DNA from: Serratia sp. DD3
GTDB lineage: Bacteria > Pseudomonadota > Gammaproteobacteria > Enterobacterales > Enterobacteriaceae
NCBI RefSeq assembly: GCF_000496755.2
Contig: NZ_AYKS02000118.1
Coordinates: forward strand, 62,001-126,000
Direction of reading: 5' to 3'
DNA: 64,000 nt
In this document: one piece after another, positions 20,705 to 28,392 of the stretch
Layout of the letters: each line of letters opens with the position of its first letter
Position numbering within the stretch: the first letter of the stretch is position 1
The notes under the pieces: generated by a model
Told to the model about the DNA's origin: nothing
Database searches by the model: none
Seen by the model: only the letters and a program-made list of their open reading frames with translations
Translations under genes and position numbers: made by a program

Positions 20705-21140
20705 GATCCTCGACCCACGTATCGGTCAAGATTTCCCATTACCGACCTATGCTACCCCAGGCTCTGCTGGTCTTGATCTGCGCGCCTGTCTGGACAGTGC
20801 TGTCGAGTTGGCACCCGGCGAAACCACTTTACTCCCCACCGGTCTGGCGATTCATATTGCCGATACCGGTCTTGCCGCAGTGATCCTGCCGCGCTCGGGT
20901 CTGGGCCATAAGCATGGGGTGGTACTCGGCAATCTGGTTGGCTTGATCGATTCCGATTACCAAGGCCAATTAATGGTGTCGGTATGGAACCGTGGCCAGA
21001 AATCTTTCACCATTGAACCCGGTGAACGCATCGCACAAATGGTGTTTGTGCCAGTTGTACAAGCGGAGTTCAATCTGGTGACTGAGTTTGATAGTAGCGA
21101 GCGTGGAGCCGGTGGTTTCGGCCATTCGGGACGCCAATAG
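20682..21140 (+). CDS. dut: dUTP diphosphatase
   Basis: Trimeric dUTPase converting dUTP to dUMP and PPi. 151-152 aa. All five motifs are visible: [28 protein letters not shown] with the catalytic Asp, GERIAQMV and the C-terminal [11 protein letters not shown] arm. It begins inside the coaBC 3' end (start 20682 or 20685). Confidence 0.97.
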   Translation: MMKKIDVKILDPRIGQDFPLPTYATPGSAGLDLRACLDSAVELAPGETTLLPTGLAIHIADTGLAAVILPRSGLGHKHGVVLGNLVGLIDSDYQGQLMVSVWNRGQKSFTIEPGERIAQMVFVPVVQAEFNLVTEFDSSERGAGGFGHSGRQ

Positions 21141-21359
21141 GGTTGCTCTATCTTAAGATGATCACTGAAAACCTTGCTGCCCAAAAGAGGAAGACATCTC
21201 TATGGCAAGGTTTACCCGACAATAAAATACCGAATACCAGGTCACACGCAGAATCATTGTCGGAGAAACTTTTGGCTTATATCCAGGTTGATTCAAATTG
21301 CCCGACAGCAGTTTGAAAGACGGTGGGTGTCGGCTGTTTTAGCAAGGGTCTTATTACAC

Positions 21360-21956
21360 ATGGCAGAAAAAGAAAATACCAAAAGGAATCGGCGCGAGGA
21401 CATACTGCAGGCGTTAGCCCAGATGCTGGAATCCAGCGATGGCAGCCAGCGTATCACCACAGCCAAGCTTGCCGCGAACGTAGGTGTCTCTGAGGCAGCC
21501 CTTTACCGGCACTTCCCTAGCAAGACACGAATGTTTGATAGCCTGATCGAGTTTATTGAAGACACCCTGATAACGCGCATCAATTTGATCCTGCAGGATG
21601 AAAAAGAGACACTCAACCGTCTGCGCCTAATTATGCTACTCCTACTTGGGTTTGCTGAGCGCAATCCAGGCCTGACACGTATCATCACCGGGCATGCACT
21701 GATGTTTGAGCAAGATCGCCTGCAGGGTAGGATCAACCAGTTGTTTGAACGTATTGAAGCACAGCTGCGTCAGGTGCTGAAGGAACGTAAACTGCGTGAA
21801 GGGAAAGGCTTTAACGTTGATGAAACGTTGCTGGCCAGCCAATTATTGGCATTTTGCGAAGGGCTATTTTCACGCTATATCCGGTCTGAATTCCGCTACA
21901 GTCCAACACAGGATTTCGATGCCCGCTGGCCACTCCTGGCAGCACAGTTGCAATAA
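21360..21956 (+). CDS. slmA: nucleoid occlusion factor SlmA (TetR fold)
   Basis: DNA-bound inhibitor of FtsZ assembly that protects the nucleoid from septation. With the ATG at 21360 ([14 protein letters not shown]) it is 198 aa, exactly the E. coli length; the longer open frame to 21174 has no family support. The TetR-type HTH is at about residues 30-53 ([20 protein letters not shown]), and the C-terminus is [14 protein letters not shown]. Convergent with pyrE. Confidence 0.96.
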   Translation: MAEKENTKRNRREDILQALAQMLESSDGSQRITTAKLAANVGVSEAALYRHFPSKTRMFDSLIEFIEDTLITRINLILQDEKETLNRLRLIMLLLLGFAERNPGLTRIITGHALMFEQDRLQGRINQLFERIEAQLRQVLKERKLREGKGFNVDETLLASQLLAFCEGLFSRYIRSEFRYSPTQDFDARWPLLAAQLQ

Positions 21957-21995
21957 TCTTTTGAAGTAGCGCTACTTAAATAGTGATGAATGAGG

Positions 21996-22014
21996 TGCCG
22001 GGGTTAACCCGGCA
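21996..22014. terminator. stem-loop between slmA and pyrE
   Basis: TGCCGGG and CCCGGCA pair over 7 bp around GTTAA, between two convergent genes. Flanking T runs are weak on both sides, so termination may be partial. Confidence 0.55.
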
Positions 22015-22021
22015 TCACTCT

Positions 22022-22663
22022 TTATACTCCGTACTGTTCGCGATACGCCCGCACCGCTGCCAAATGTTCAGCCATCTCCGGTTTCTCTTCCAGATAAGCA
22101 ATCAGCTCCTTGAGCGTAATAATTGAGATCACTTTACAGTGATAATCGCGCTCTACTTCCTGAATTGCCGAAACATCAGCACGGCCGCGCTCTTGGCGAT
22201 CAAGGGAGATCAGCACCCCAGCCAAAGTGGCATGATGAGCCTGGATAATCTCCATTGACTCACGAATCGCCGTCCCTGCGGTGATCACATCATCCACCAG
22301 CATCACCCGCCCTTGCAGTGGACTCCCCACCAAAGTGCCACCTTCGCCATGATCCTTGGCCTCTTTACGGTTAAAGCAATAAGGCATATCTCGGTCATGA
22401 TGTTCCGCCAGTGCGACCGCGGTGGTCGTAGCAATGGGAATGCCCTTATAGGCTGGGCCAAACAGCAGATCAAAATCAATACCAGAATCCACCAAGGCTT
22501 CAGCATAGAAACGCCCTAATAACGCCAGATCGCGCCCGGTATTAAACAGGCCAGCATTAAAAAAATAAGGGCTGGTACGTCCCGATTTCAAGGTGAACTC
22601 ACCGAATTTCAGTACCTGTTTGCTAAGCGCGAATTCAATAAACTGGCGCTGATAGGCTTTCAT
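22022..22663 (-). CDS. pyrE: orotate phosphoribosyltransferase
   Basis: Converts orotate and PRPP to orotidine 5'-phosphate in UMP synthesis. 213 aa, E. coli length. The PRPP-binding motif is [17 protein letters not shown] near residues 120-135, and the N-terminus is [20 protein letters not shown]. It follows rph on the same strand behind an attenuator hairpin, the classical arrangement in which UTP supply sets readthrough. Confidence 0.97.
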   Translation of the reverse strand: MKAYQRQFIEFALSKQVLKFGEFTLKSGRTSPYFFNAGLFNTGRDLALLGRFYAEALVDSGIDFDLLFGPAYKGIPIATTTAVALAEHHDRDMPYCFNRKEAKDHGEGGTLVGSPLQGRVMLVDDVITAGTAIRESMEIIQAHHATLAGVLISLDRQERGRADVSAIQEVERDYHCKVISIITLKELIAYLEEKPEMAEHLAAVRAYREQYGV

Positions 22664-22721
22664 GACTCACTTTCCTCGTCTGAACTGTAATGTTTATGCT
22701 GTGGTTGCAAATTTAAGTTGT

Positions 22722-22745
22722 AAAAAAGGCGACTTCGTCGCCTTT
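22722..22745 (-). terminator. pyrE attenuator hairpin
   Basis: On the reverse strand AAAGGCGAC-GAA-GTCGCCTTT is a 9-bp stem followed by a T run, starting only 7 bp beyond the rph stop. A ribosome finishing rph would cover the stem. This matches the known UTP-sensitive translation-coupled attenuation of pyrE in enterics. Confidence 0.88.
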
Positions 22746-22751
22746 GAAAAA

Positions 22752-23468
22752 TTATTCTGCCAACGCCGCTTTCTGCGCTTGAAAGATGGTTTCGATACCC
22801 CCACGGGCCAATGCCAGCAAGGCCAGCAACTCATCATGGTTGAACGGCTCACCTTCAGCGGTCCCCTGCACCTCGATCATGCGGCCATCTTCCATCATCA
22901 CCACATTCATGTCGGTTTCTGCTGCAGAATCTTCAACATATTCCAGGTCGCATAACGCTTCACCATTAACGATGCCCACCGAAACTGCCGCCACCAAGCC
23001 TTTCATCGGGTTGGTTTTCAATTTCCCTGCAGCAACCAACGCATTCAGCGCATCGGCCAGGGCCACACAGGCACCTGAAATTGAAGCGGTACGGGTGCCA
23101 CCATCGGCTTGCAATACGTCGCAGTCCAAAGTAATGGTGAATTCACCGAGTTTTTTCAGATCGACAGCAGCCCGTAGTGAACGTGCAATCAGGCGCTGAA
23201 TTTCCAACGTGCGCCCACCTTGTTTTCCTTTCGCTGCTTCGCGCGCATTACGGCTATGGGTAGAACGCGGTAACATACCGTATTCAGCGGTCACCCACCC
23301 TTGCCCCTGACCTTTCAGGAAGCGTGGAACGCCCTCTTCGACGGTGGCGGTGCACAAAACTTTGGTATCGCCAAACTCGACCAGCACTGAACCTTCAGCG
23401 TGTTTGGTGTAGTGACGGGTCATTGTCAGGGGGCGAATTTGTTGTGGTGCTCTGCCTGCAGGACGCAT
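22752..23468 (-). CDS. rph: ribonuclease PH
   Basis: Phosphate-dependent 3'-5' exoribonuclease trimming tRNA 3' ends. With the ATG at 23468 ([18 protein letters not shown]) it is 238 aa, full length. The conserved [20 protein letters not shown] and [20 protein letters not shown] are present. Unlike the frameshifted allele of E. coli K-12, the frame is intact to the pyrE attenuator, so leader translation can act normally. Confidence 0.97.
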   Translation of the reverse strand: MRPAGRAPQQIRPLTMTRHYTKHAEGSVLVEFGDTKVLCTATVEEGVPRFLKGQGQGWVTAEYGMLPRSTHSRNAREAAKGKQGGRTLEIQRLIARSLRAAVDLKKLGEFTITLDCDVLQADGGTRTASISGACVALADALNALVAAGKLKTNPMKGLVAAVSVGIVNGEALCDLEYVEDSAAETDMNVVMMEDGRMIEVQGTAEGEPFNHDELLALLALARGGIETIFQAQKAALAE

Positions 23469-23598
23469 GGGCTGTTTTCTCCGGCTTCTTATCAACAATT
23501 TGAGGCGTATTATACGAGCTTCGTGACGTTATGCCTATCCTGCCCTCAGGTGCAACGCTATAATCAACGCATCTTTAGCTATTACAGGGTAAGCAACA

Positions 23599-24462
23599 AT
23601 GATCCGCAGTATGACCGCCTATGCCCGGCGTGAAATCAAGGGCGAATGGGGTAGTGCAGCCTGGGAGCTACGCTCTGTTAACCAGCGCTACCTTGAAACC
23701 TATATCCGCTTGCCGGAACAATTCCGTAGCCTTGAGCCGGTGATCCGCGATCGTATCCGTGGCCGCCTGACTCGTGGCAAAGTGGAATGTAACCTACGTT
23801 TCGAACTCGACCCAAGTGCACAGAGCTCGATGATCCTGAACGAAAAGCTGGCAAAACAACTGGTTGAAGCCGCCAACTGGGTGAAAATGCAAAGCGATGA
23901 AGGGGAGATAGACCCCATCGATGTATTGCGTTGGCCTGGTGTCATGTCCGCAGAAGAACAGGATCTGGATGTCATCAGTGAAGAGCTGATGCAGTTACTG
24001 GAAAATACGCTCGACGATTTTATTACGGCACGCGAAAGCGAAGGTAGTGCACTGAAAGGCATGATCGAACAGCGGCTGGAGGGCGTAAACACTGAAGTGG
24101 CAAAAGTACGCACCCAGATGCCCAATATCCTGCAATGGCAACGTGAACGGCTGGTCAGTAAGCTGGAAGAAGCGCAAGTGCAATTAGAAAACACACGTCT
24201 TGAGCAAGAACTGGTGCTAATGGCACAACGCATTGACGTTGCAGAAGAGCTGGACCGTCTGGAAGCGCACGTCAAAGAGACGTTCAATATCCTGAAGAAA
24301 AAAGAAGCGGTGGGCCGCCGTCTCGACTTTATGATGCAAGAATTCAATCGTGAAGCGAATACCTTGGCCTCAAAATCAATCAATGCGGAGGTCACAGCCT
24401 CAGCCATTGAACTAAAGGTATTGATTGAGCAAATGCGTGAGCAAATCCAGAATATCGAGTAA
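23599..24462 (+). CDS. yicC: YicC family endoribonuclease
   Basis: 287 aa, the family's usual length, starting MIRSMTAYARREIKGEWG and ending EQIQNIE. The C-terminal DUF1732 part has RIDVAEELDRLEAHVKETF and GRRLDFMMQEFNREANTL. YicC-type proteins are RNases reported to act with the small-RNA machinery. It is divergent from rph. Its final codons and downstream terminator are duplicated about 3 kb further on, marking an insertion point. Confidence 0.94.
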   Translation: MIRSMTAYARREIKGEWGSAAWELRSVNQRYLETYIRLPEQFRSLEPVIRDRIRGRLTRGKVECNLRFELDPSAQSSMILNEKLAKQLVEAANWVKMQSDEGEIDPIDVLRWPGVMSAEEQDLDVISEELMQLLENTLDDFITARESEGSALKGMIEQRLEGVNTEVAKVRTQMPNILQWQRERLVSKLEEAQVQLENTRLEQELVLMAQRIDVAEELDRLEAHVKETFNILKKKEAVGRRLDFMMQEFNREANTLASKSINAEVTASAIELKVLIEQMREQIQNIE

Positions 24463-24518
24463 TCATTCAGGAAGCATCAACAAGCCGCATAAATCCAGAA
24501 TGCCCGCATAACAGCGGG
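24443..24518. repeat. left direct repeat at the 3' end of yicC
   Basis: Covers the last yicC codons, the stop and the terminator stem. Aligned with 27413-27486 it shares a perfect 38-bp core (24464-24501 versus 27432-27469) and a perfect 16-bp terminator stem-loop, with one mismatch between them. It probably represents attL of the inserted segment. Confidence 0.8.
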
Positions 24519-24975
24519 CTTTTTTGTTATCATGAGCTAGCATAAAGAAGCAAGAAAGCACACTATTGCCATGTACCTCGCTTTGCCCCTCAAAAATTGG
24601 TCGAGATCGCCTTAAAATGAGTTTGGCCTGATGACTTGAACCAGCCTTGGCAAGATGTATCAATTTACCAGGCAATTCGTGACGGTATGGATCTTGCCCC
24701 ATATCGGAGTTTTATTCTGTAAAATGACCATGGCCACGGCGAGTCGATAACAAAAAACTCTGAGAGGTGGTATCGATGCGAAAGAATCGGCGTGAAAAGG
24801 CTGCGCAGCACACGGCAACGATTACCGGCACAATCGCCAACACACCCAGGCGCATAAAGACACGAATGGGCCGAGTTATGGCCGCCGCCACAGTGCTGGT
24901 GGAGTCGGACAAGCCCAACCCGTACCCGATGCAGGTAATCGGCTTTGTCTGTTGGCGCTGGGATTGATGATCCAC
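24463..24975 (-). pseudogene. decayed phage-type Icd-like/Ash-family ORF with in-frame stop
   Basis: The reverse strand reads STVAAAITRPIRVFMRLGVL, then SFLLSTRRGHGHFTE, TAA at 24714-24712, and three codons later in the same frame MGQDPYRHELPGKLIHLAKA to a stop at 24463. The two halves resemble, from memory, continuous Icd-like (host cell division inhibitor, P1/P4-type) proteins of enterobacterial phages and satellites. The single TAA would therefore be an inactivating mutation. Its 3' end lies within the left direct repeat. Family assignment is from recall and moderately sure. Confidence 0.5.
24503..24525 (+). terminator. yicC intrinsic terminator
   Basis: CCCGC-ATAACA-GCGGG followed by a T run, 40 bp past the yicC stop. 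A second copy of the same stem-loop is in the right direct repeat near 27471-27486. Confidence 0.8.
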
Positions 24976-25058
24976 CGGCGGAGTTAACGGTTATCAGATA
25001 ACGGTGCATACAGCTTCTCCGTCAAGAGTTTCCTACTCTAATGAACTCCACCAATCTC

Positions 25059-25110
25059 ATAACGGATAAGGAACAATTGATCACGGATAGGCTTAACGTC
25101 ATAACGGATT
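25059..25110 (+). repeat. three 21-bp-phased AT(C/A)ACGGAT(A/T) motifs upstream of the regulator gene
   Basis: ATAACGGATA at 25059, ATCACGGATA at 25080 and ATAACGGATT at 25101, each start exactly 21 bp after the previous. This non-coding array ends 170 bp before the GTG of the regulator gene. The same motif with the same period recurs inside that gene at 26852-26924. Exact two-turn phasing suggests protein binding on one DNA face. Confidence 0.85.
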
Positions 25111-25279
25111 GTAGATCACTCGCCTTCTTACCACACAAGGCTACCCACTTAAAAAACTGTTCAAACATACAGTTATATTTTTAATTTGGCGTTTTAATGA
25201 TCCTTCCTGGACTTTCTTATCACTTAAACTAGGGTAAGATACGACCAATTTATACCCACAATACTCACATGGAGGTACA

Positions 25280-27313
25280 GTGTTCCGGATATCTGATCTG
25301 ACAGATCTGCGTGCACTATCTGAATCCTCAGAGCTGGAGTTTAAATTGGCTCAAGGGAAAGATGGTAGAGGCAAGTTGCCGGATGACTTCTGGCCAACTT
25401 ATAGCGCCATGGCAAATTGTCGCGGTGGATATGTTGTTTTAGGTATTCGTGAAAAGAAAGGTGAGTTCACTGTTGCGGGTATTCCGGATGTTAATACCGT
25501 CAAAAAGCAGCTCTTTGACCTTGCAGGCAGCAAGAAAAAGGTAAACGTTAATCTTCTTACTGATCAGCTTGTTCAAACTGTCAAATTAGACGGCAAAGAG
25601 ATACTTGTCATTGAGGTACCGATTGCAAGACGTGAGCAAAAACCAGTCTATTTAAACAATCAACCAATAACAGAAACATGGTTCAGAATGCATGAAGGTG
25701 ACCATCGTTGTTCTGAAGAACAAGTTCGCAGGATGATGGCTGAACAAGTTGAAGAAAGCCGTGATAACCGCATTGTCCAGAACTTCGATATGAACGATAT
25801 AAACCTAGAGAGTCTTCTGGCCTATCGAAACCTTCTTTCAGCCTCTAATCCAGTCCATCCCGCGTTAGAGCTAGACAATTTTGCATTCTTACGCAGCATC
25901 GGCGGATATAGAAAAGATCGCCAAACAGGTACTGAAGGTATGACTTTGGCAGGCATCCTCATGTTTGGAACATGGGAGGCCATACAAGACGTAGCTCCAA
26001 ACTATTTCGTAGATTACCAAGAACGACCAGAAGCGAGAACAGAGAGAAGGTGGGTTGATAGACTCTGCCCTGATGGAACGTGGTCGGGTAACGTATTCGA
26101 TTTCTACAGGCGTACATACCGAAAACTAATAGCCGACTTGAAAGTGCCTTTTGAACTAAAAGAAGGTATCAGGCAAGACGATACACAAATACATACCGCT
26201 CTGCGTGAAGCGCTGGTAAACACCTTGGTACATGCGGACTATACAGGCCGGATTTCAATCATGGTCGTAAAAAGACCTGATTTATTCGGCTTTCGCAATC
26301 CTGGGCTCATGCGTGTACCTCTTGAACAAGCGATAAAAGGTTACGAGAGCGATTGCCGTAATCGTCTTATGCACCAGATGTTTTTGATTATCGGTGCTGG
26401 GGAGCGCTCAGGCTCAGGGATTCCCAAAATATTTAGTGGTTGGAAGTTGGCCAACTGGCGTCTCCCCCGGTTGTATGAAAAAACAGAACCGGAACAAACA
26501 CTGCTTGAACTCTCTATTGGTAACCTTGTCTCGGAAGAAACAGCGGCTCTTCTGCATTCCAAATTCGGAGACAAAGTTGATCACCTAAGCGAGCTTGAAC
26601 GCAGTATCGTAATTACAGCAGCGGTAGAAAAATGGATAGATCATGAACGGGCTTGCCAACTCACCAGCTTGCATTCTCGTGAAGTTACTCTTACGCTTCC
26701 TCGCCTCGTAACTGGCGGTTTTTTGATTCCACACGGTGAAAAAAGAAACAAATCATACACATTACCAGGGCAAGAGCTCCCCTCTCCTGAAGATGTTTTT
26801 GGTGTTAATCCGTTATCAACAAGCACACCCGATTCCCTACACGGCCAAATCATCACGGATAATACCTCTTTGATCACGGATAGCAGCTACTTGATCACGG
26901 ATAACGACGAGATAATAACGGATAACGAGCAAGAACGAGACGATCTGGGCCGTTTTGTTACAGACAAACTTCCTTATCCTTATATCGACAACCTCGATCA
27001 CCTTTCTTTGTCGCTAAGGCAGCAACTAGAAGCAGCATCAGCATTAGCAAGAGAGAAAAAAAGACTCTCAAATGAAGTTATGGATGAAATTATCCTTGCG
27101 CTTTGCGCAGGCCATTACATGCCGCTTAGTATTATTTCTAAACTGATGTCCCGCACCCCACAAAACTTGCGAGAGAAACAACTAGTTCCTTTAGTAAGGA
27201 TGGGAAAAATTCGTTTAGCCTTTCCTCATGCAAGAAGACATAAACGGCAGGGCTACATAGCTTGTGAAGTGGTGAATACCAGCATGTGTACAAAAAACAG
27301 CCCGAAAAGGTGA
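25280..27313 (+). CDS. AlbA_2 (Schlafen-like) / HATPase_c_4 / wHTH regulator-type protein on the insert
   Basis: 677 aa, GTG start with GGAGG four bases upstream. Residues about 10-160 form an AlbA_2 domain (SSELEFKLAQGKDG, then NCRGGYVVLGI). Residues about 305-410 resemble the RecG-like C-terminal ATPase module with REALVNTLVHADY, ESDCRNRLMHQMF and GAGERSGSGIPKI. A winged-helix segment follows near 430-500. Residues 525-552 are four heptads (x-I-T-D-x-x-x). A second possible HTH lies near 600-660 (MPLSIISKLMSRTPQNL). Architecture fits COG2865-type predicted transcriptional regulators of mobile islands and anti-phage loci. No partner gene is present. Function unproven. Confidence 0.8.
   Translation: MFRISDLTDLRALSESSELEFKLAQGKDGRGKLPDDFWPTYSAMANCRGGYVVLGIREKKGEFTVAGIPDVNTVKKQLFDLAGSKKKVNVNLLTDQLVQTVKLDGKEILVIEVPIARREQKPVYLNNQPITETWFRMHEGDHRCSEEQVRRMMAEQVEESRDNRIVQNFDMNDINLESLLAYRNLLSASNPVHPALELDNFAFLRSIGGYRKDRQTGTEGMTLAGILMFGTWEAIQDVAPNYFVDYQERPEARTERRWVDRLCPDGTWSGNVFDFYRRTYRKLIADLKVPFELKEGIRQDDTQIHTALREALVNTLVHADYTGRISIMVVKRPDLFGFRNPGLMRVPLEQAIKGYESDCRNRLMHQMFLIIGAGERSGSGIPKIFSGWKLANWRLPRLYEKTEPEQTLLELSIGNLVSEETAALLHSKFGDKVDHLSELERSIVITAAVEKWIDHERACQLTSLHSREVTLTLPRLVTGGFLIPHGEKRNKSYTLPGQELPSPEDVFGVNPLSTSTPDSLHGQIITDNTSLITDSSYLITDNDEIITDNEQERDDLGRFVTDKLPYPYIDNLDHLSLSLRQQLEAASALAREKKRLSNEVMDEIILALCAGHYMPLSIISKLMSRTPQNLREKQLVPLVRMGKIRLAFPHARRHKRQGYIACEVVNTSMCTKNSPKR
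26852..26924 (+). repeat. four 21-bp-phased copies of the upstream motif inside the regulator ORF
   Basis: ATCACGGATA starts at 26852, 26873 and 26894 and ATAACGGATA at 26915, all exactly 21 bp apart, encoding the ITD heptads. The 10-bp motif is conserved at DNA level, including codon third positions, while the intervening 11 bases vary. It matches the non-coding array at 25059-25110. Confidence 0.88.
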
Positions 27314-27328
27314 GCATTCCTTTTTACC

Positions 27329-27350
27329 GTGTACACAAGGGTGTACACAA
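27329..27350. repeat. direct repeat of palindromic GTGTACAC(AA)
   Basis: GTGTACACAA occurs at 27329-27338 and 27341-27350, each containing the palindrome GTGTACAC, 12 bp apart and 63 bp before the right direct repeat. A related GTGTACA is at the 3' end of the regulator gene near 27286. They may be recombinase or excisionase arm sites; unproven. Confidence 0.5.
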
Positions 27351-27412
27351 TAGAAAAGCGCATTATAAGAAATCCAGTAATCAAAAGGATTTTAAGCCGA
27401 CACTCAATGTAT

Positions 27413-27486
27413 AAATCCAATATCGAGTAACCATTCAGGAAGCATCAACAAGCCGCATAAATCCAGAATTCCCGCATAACAGCGGG
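27413..27486. repeat. right direct repeat (duplicate of the yicC 3' end)
   Basis: Repeats the yicC ending (ATATCGAGTAA), the 38-bp core and the terminator stem-loop of 24443-24518, with a 2-bp deletion and two substitutions. It is not preceded by yicC coding sequence. Probably attR. The interval between equivalent points of the two copies is 2968 bp. Confidence 0.8.
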
Positions 27487-27691
27487 ATTTTTGCTTGTTA
27501 TGGAGCAGTATAAGGCAGCAATAAAACGCAACGTTTACATGAGATTGTCGGATGAGTGCGCATTTACCTGATGGCAGCCACGAAGCAAAACCGGAATGTA
27601 TCGGATCATTTCGTTGAAGCCACCTAAAAGGTCACTCTTGGTTCTGGGGCTCAACGCGAATTAGATGATATTCATCTATCTCGGTATGCTA

Positions 27692-28255
27692 CTACGATTT
27701 TTGCTCACCCAGTGGCGAGAGCCTGGACGGTTGTTTAGCACCAATGCCAGCCAGTAGTTCGGTAAGCGATAACACCATGGTGGAACGTACCATCTGTTGA
27801 TAGCGCTGGTGTTGCATGGCAATCAACGACTCATCCGCTTCACTCGGCTGTAAAAAGGTGGGTACTGGGGGGAGTTCACTCACACAGTGCAGTTCACCAA
27901 AGGGCCCCAGGATTTCATCATCAATAAAGCGATATTCAGTGCCATCATGATTCAACTCTTCGCGCATTGCCATCAGCAACTCGGCATCTTCATATTCATG
28001 CCGTGAAATAACCCCCAGGCCATACATCAGTTTAAGGCGAACTGAGAGTTCACCAAGCGGGCCAGCACCAGACAATAGGGGTTCGACGGCATACTTCACC
28101 GCATAATCGTCTTTACGAAATACCTGCACCACTAATACGTTCAGTGCTTCGGCTAACAACTCGACCGCTGCGATCAGAAAGCTACGTACCGTTTTGCCAG
28201 CATTCAGTTTTTCCAATACTTTGTTTTCAAATGCCTTTGTGTCAATCATCGTCAC
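27692..28255 (-). CDS. mtlR: mannitol operon repressor
   Basis: MtlR of 187 aa, slightly shorter than the 195-aa E. coli protein at both ends. Conserved blocks are AFENKVLEKLNAGKTVRSFL and QVFRKDDYAVKYAVEPLL. It represses mtlADR transcription but lacks an obvious HTH, so how it reaches DNA is unclear even in E. coli. Last gene of the reverse-strand mtlA-mtlD-mtlR operon; it ends close to the right end of the yicC insert. Confidence 0.94.
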   Translation of the reverse strand: MTMIDTKAFENKVLEKLNAGKTVRSFLIAAVELLAEALNVLVVQVFRKDDYAVKYAVEPLLSGAGPLGELSVRLKLMYGLGVISRHEYEDAELLMAMREELNHDGTEYRFIDDEILGPFGELHCVSELPPVPTFLQPSEADESLIAMQHQRYQQMVRSTMVLSLTELLAGIGAKQPSRLSPLGEQKS

Positions 28256-28305
28256 TTTTCGAACAGCATTAGGGGTGCCCTTTCTTAGCGGAAATCAATA
28301 TAGGC

Positions 28306-28327
28306 CAGGGCAAAAAAATTTGCCCTG
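28306..28327. repeat. stem-loop in the mtlD-mtlR gap
   Basis: CAGGGCAAA and TTTGCCCTG pair over 9 bp around AAAA. Neither strand has a T tract after the stem, so it looks like an mRNA processing or stability hairpin that could lower mtlR expression relative to mtlD. Confidence 0.5.
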
Positions 28328-28392
28328 CATCCTAACCGTTATCCGTGAAGTAAGGGAGTGTTTATTGACACCGATTTATTGCGCCATGGAAT

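Larger units (their letters stand above)
27314..27691. other. right end of insert and yicC-duplicate junction, no gene seen
   Basis: 378 bp without a convincing coding region. It holds the paired GTGTACACAA repeats (27329-27350), the right copy of the yicC-end repeat (27413-27486), and then sequence leading to the 3' end of mtlR. No integrase or transposase remnant is recognisable. Confidence 0.6.

Noticed and set aside
23700..24407. 235-codon open frame on the reverse strand
   Set aside because: Entirely antisense to yicC, Ser/Arg-rich and without family features; a codon-bias shadow.
24665..25009. 114-codon reverse ORF in the insert
   Set aside because: Overlaps the better-supported Icd-like frame in another phase and shows no recognisable domain.
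26852..26924. CRISPR array
   Set aside because: Repeats are 10 bp with 11-bp linkers, lie within an open coding frame and have no cas genes; they are a phased motif array.
24531..27412. Integrase or transposase gene in the yicC insert
   Set aside because: All frames inspected; nothing with tyrosine recombinase or DDE features was seen.
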